From contig JAJZUH010000110.1 in NCBI GenBank assembly GCA_021847165.1, positions 1-6,752 of the forward strand: a stretch of 6,752 nucleotides of DNA, given 5' to 3'. The stretch is from Pseudomonadota bacterium. Lineage in GTDB: Bacteria > Pseudomonadota > Gammaproteobacteria > Burkholderiales > Gallionellaceae. The position numbers were made by a program, and so were the translations under genes. The notes beneath the pieces were generated by a model. That model was not told the origin of the DNA. It was given only the letters and a program-made list of their open reading frames with translations, and made no database searches. Of the stretch, positions 5,272 to 6,752 are shown in pieces (the first letter of the stretch is position 1; the number at the start of each line of letters is the position of its first letter).

Positions 5272-6752
5272 ATGCAAAATTACCTGAAGCGCATCCTCAC
5301 CGCCCGCGTCTACGACGTGGCCATCGAAAGCCCGCTGGAATATGCGTCCAGCCTGTCCGCCCGCACCGGCAACAAGATCCTGTTCAAGCGCGAGGACATG
5401 CAGCCGGTGTTCTCGTTCAAGCTGCGCGGCGCTTACAACAAGATGGCGCAACTCTCCCCGGAACAGCTCAAGCGCGGCGTCATCACGGCTTCCGCTGGCA
5501 ACCATGCGCAGGGCGTCGCGCTGTCCGCCAACAAGATGGGCTGCAAGGCGATCATCGTGATGCCGACCACCACGCCACAGGTGAAGATCGACGCGGTCAA
5601 GCATTTCGGCCAGCGCGCAGTGGAGATCGTGCTGCACGGCAGCAGCTACAGCGATGCCTATACTCATTCGCTCGCACTGGAAAAAGAACATGGCCTCACT
5701 TTCGTCCATCCGTTCGACGATCCCGATGTCATCGCCGGCCAGGGCACCATCGGCATGGAAATCCTGCGCCAGCACCAGACGCCCATCCACGCGATTTTCT
5801 GCGCCATCGGCGGCGGCGGGCTGATCTCTGGCGTGGCGGCTTATGTCAAGCAGGTGCGTCCGGATATCAGGGTCATCGGCGTGCAAACCAGCGATTCCGA
5901 TGCCATGGCGCGTTCGCTCAAATCCAGGAAACGTGTCACGCTCAACGATGTCGGCCTGTTCTCGGACGGCACCGCAGTCAAGCTGGCCGGCGAAGAAACC
6001 TTTCGCGTGTGCAAGCAATATGTCGATGAAGTGATCCTGGTCGACACCGATGCGGTCTGCGCCGCGATCAAGGATGTGTTCCAGGACACCCGCTCCATCC
6101 TGGAGCCGGCCGGGGCGCTCGCCATCGCCGGAGCCAAGCTGTATGCCAAGCGCGAAAAACTCAAGGGTGAAACGCTGGTTACGGTGTGCAGCGGCGCCAA
6201 CATGAACTTCGACCGCCTGCGCTTCGTGGCCGAGCGCGCCGAAATCGGCGAGAAGCGCGAAGCCATCCTCGCGGTGACCATCCCGGAAACGCCGGGCAGC
6301 TTCCGCCAGTTCTGCGCGCTGCTCGGCAACCGCAACATCACCGAATTCAACTACCGCTACGCCGACCCCAAGGCGGCGCAGGTGTTTGTCGGGGTGCAGG
6401 TGAAGGATCCATCGGAGACCGCCAAGCTGGTCGCCACGCTGGAAAAGCACAAACTCAGCACGCTCGACCTCACCGACAACGAAATGGCCAAGCTGCACCT
6501 GCGCCACCTGGTCGGCGGGCGGGCGCCGGAAGCGAAGGACGAAATCATGTTCCGTTTCGAGTTCCCGGAACGGCCCGGTGCGCTGATGAACTTCCTCAAC
6601 AGCATGAACCACACCTGGAACATCTCGCTGTTCCACTACCGCAACCACGGGGCGGACTACGGCCGCGTGCTGGTCGGCATGCAGGTGCCGCAAAAGGACA
6701 AGAAGGCACTCAAGACCTTCCTCGGCACCCTCGGCTACCCGTACTGGGACGA
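5272..6752 (+). CDS. ilvA: Threonine ammonia-lyase, biosynthetic (threonine deaminase), 3'-truncated by window end
   Basis: This PLP enzyme converts L-threonine to 2-oxobutanoate and ammonia, the committed step of isoleucine synthesis. The frame is open for 493 codons to the window end; the family is about 500-515 residues, so only the last ten or so codons are missing. The catalytic domain covers about 1-320: the PLP lysine Lys50 in FSFKLRGAYNK (47-57), SAGNHAQGVA (74-83), the phosphate-binding glycine loop IGGGGLISG (179-187) and SGANMNFDRLR (307-317). Two tandem ACT-like regulatory domains follow (about 331-405, and 426 onward with ERPGALMNFL at 433-442). These mark the long, isoleucine-inhibited biosynthetic form rather than short catabolic TdcB. 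The ATG at 5272 (MQNYLKRILTARVYDVA) agrees with the family. It has no recognisable Shine-Dalgarno sequence, and a perfect palindrome ends 5 nt upstream, so initiation may be unusual or regulated. Confidence 0.96.
   Translation, partial: MQNYLKRILTARVYDVAIESPLEYASSLSARTGNKILFKREDMQPVFSFKLRGAYNKMAQLSPEQLKRGVITASAGNHAQGVALSANKMGCKAIIVMPTTTPQVKIDAVKHFGQRAVEIVLHGSSYSDAYTHSLALEKEHGLTFVHPFDDPDVIAGQGTIGMEILRQHQTPIHAIFCAIGGGGLISGVAAYVKQVRPDIRVIGVQTSDSDAMARSLKSRKRVTLNDVGLFSDGTAVKLAGEETFRVCKQYVDEVILVDTDAVCAAIKDVFQDTRSILEPAGALAIAGAKLYAKREKLKGETLVTVCSGANMNFDRLRFVAERAEIGEKREAILAVTIPETPGSFRQFCALLGNRNITEFNYRYADPKAAQVFVGVQVKDPSETAKLVATLEKHKLSTLDLTDNEMAKLHLRHLVGGRAPEAKDEIMFRFEFPERPGALMNFLNSMNHTWNISLFHYRNHGADYGRVLVGMQVPQKDKKALKTFLGTLGYPYWD

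Noticed and set aside
4483..6693. A 736-codon open frame on the minus strand, antisense to cbbY and ilvA.
   Set aside because: The opposite strand encodes two clearly recognisable enzymes. The antisense product is rich in His, Asp, Arg and Gly with no recognisable domain, as expected for the complement of GC-rich codons, and it spans two separate genes and their gap.
1..6752. A novel defence system, mobile element or CRISPR array.
   Set aside because: Every sizeable open frame that is not a shadow belongs to a well-known housekeeping family. No direct-repeat array, transposase, integrase or toxin-antitoxin pair is visible.

Overview
This is an ordinary bacterial housekeeping segment, GC-rich and almost fully coding. 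Protein sequences and gene content suggest a betaproteobacterium, perhaps of the Nitrosomonadales/Gallionellaceae type. That placement is judged by eye from family resemblance, not from a search. The two outermost genes are cut by the window edges.

Left half, minus strand. Reading right to left, a sigma70-like promoter (2175-2204) drives the translation/tRNA-modification operon rpsP (ribosomal protein S16), rimM (30S maturation factor), trmD (tRNA m1G37 methyltransferase) and rplS (ribosomal protein L19). An intrinsic terminator (86-113) ends it. rimM/trmD and trmD/rplS each overlap by 4 bp (ATGA), while rpsP and rimM are separated by 68 bp holding a GC-rich dispersed palindromic repeat. Beyond the terminator, the first 21 codons of an O6-alkylguanine-DNA alkyltransferase-like gene run off the left edge.

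Middle. A YpjD/CcsA-like membrane protein gene (minus strand) lies upstream of rpsP and is divergent from ffh (plus strand), the SRP GTPase. The 95-bp gap between them must hold both promoters; only the ypjD-side promoter is arguable by eye.

Right half, plus strand. ffh is followed after 23 bp by a CbbY-type HAD phosphatase, then after 57 bp by ilvA (biosynthetic threonine deaminase with two C-terminal regulatory domains), which runs off the right edge about ten or so codons short of its expected end. The cbbY-ilvA gap contains a perfect 27-nt palindrome (13-bp arms, one central base) ending 5 nt before the ilvA start codon. This is the most unusual non-coding signal in the window.

The common themes are ribosome and tRNA biogenesis (rpsP, rimM, trmD, rplS) and co-translational membrane targeting (ffh). 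Membrane/cytochrome-related assembly (ypjD), sugar-bisphosphate repair (cbbY) and isoleucine synthesis (ilvA) lie alongside. I see no mobile element gene, CRISPR array, rRNA or tRNA, and no evidence of a novel multi-gene system. The points of interest are regulatory and architectural.
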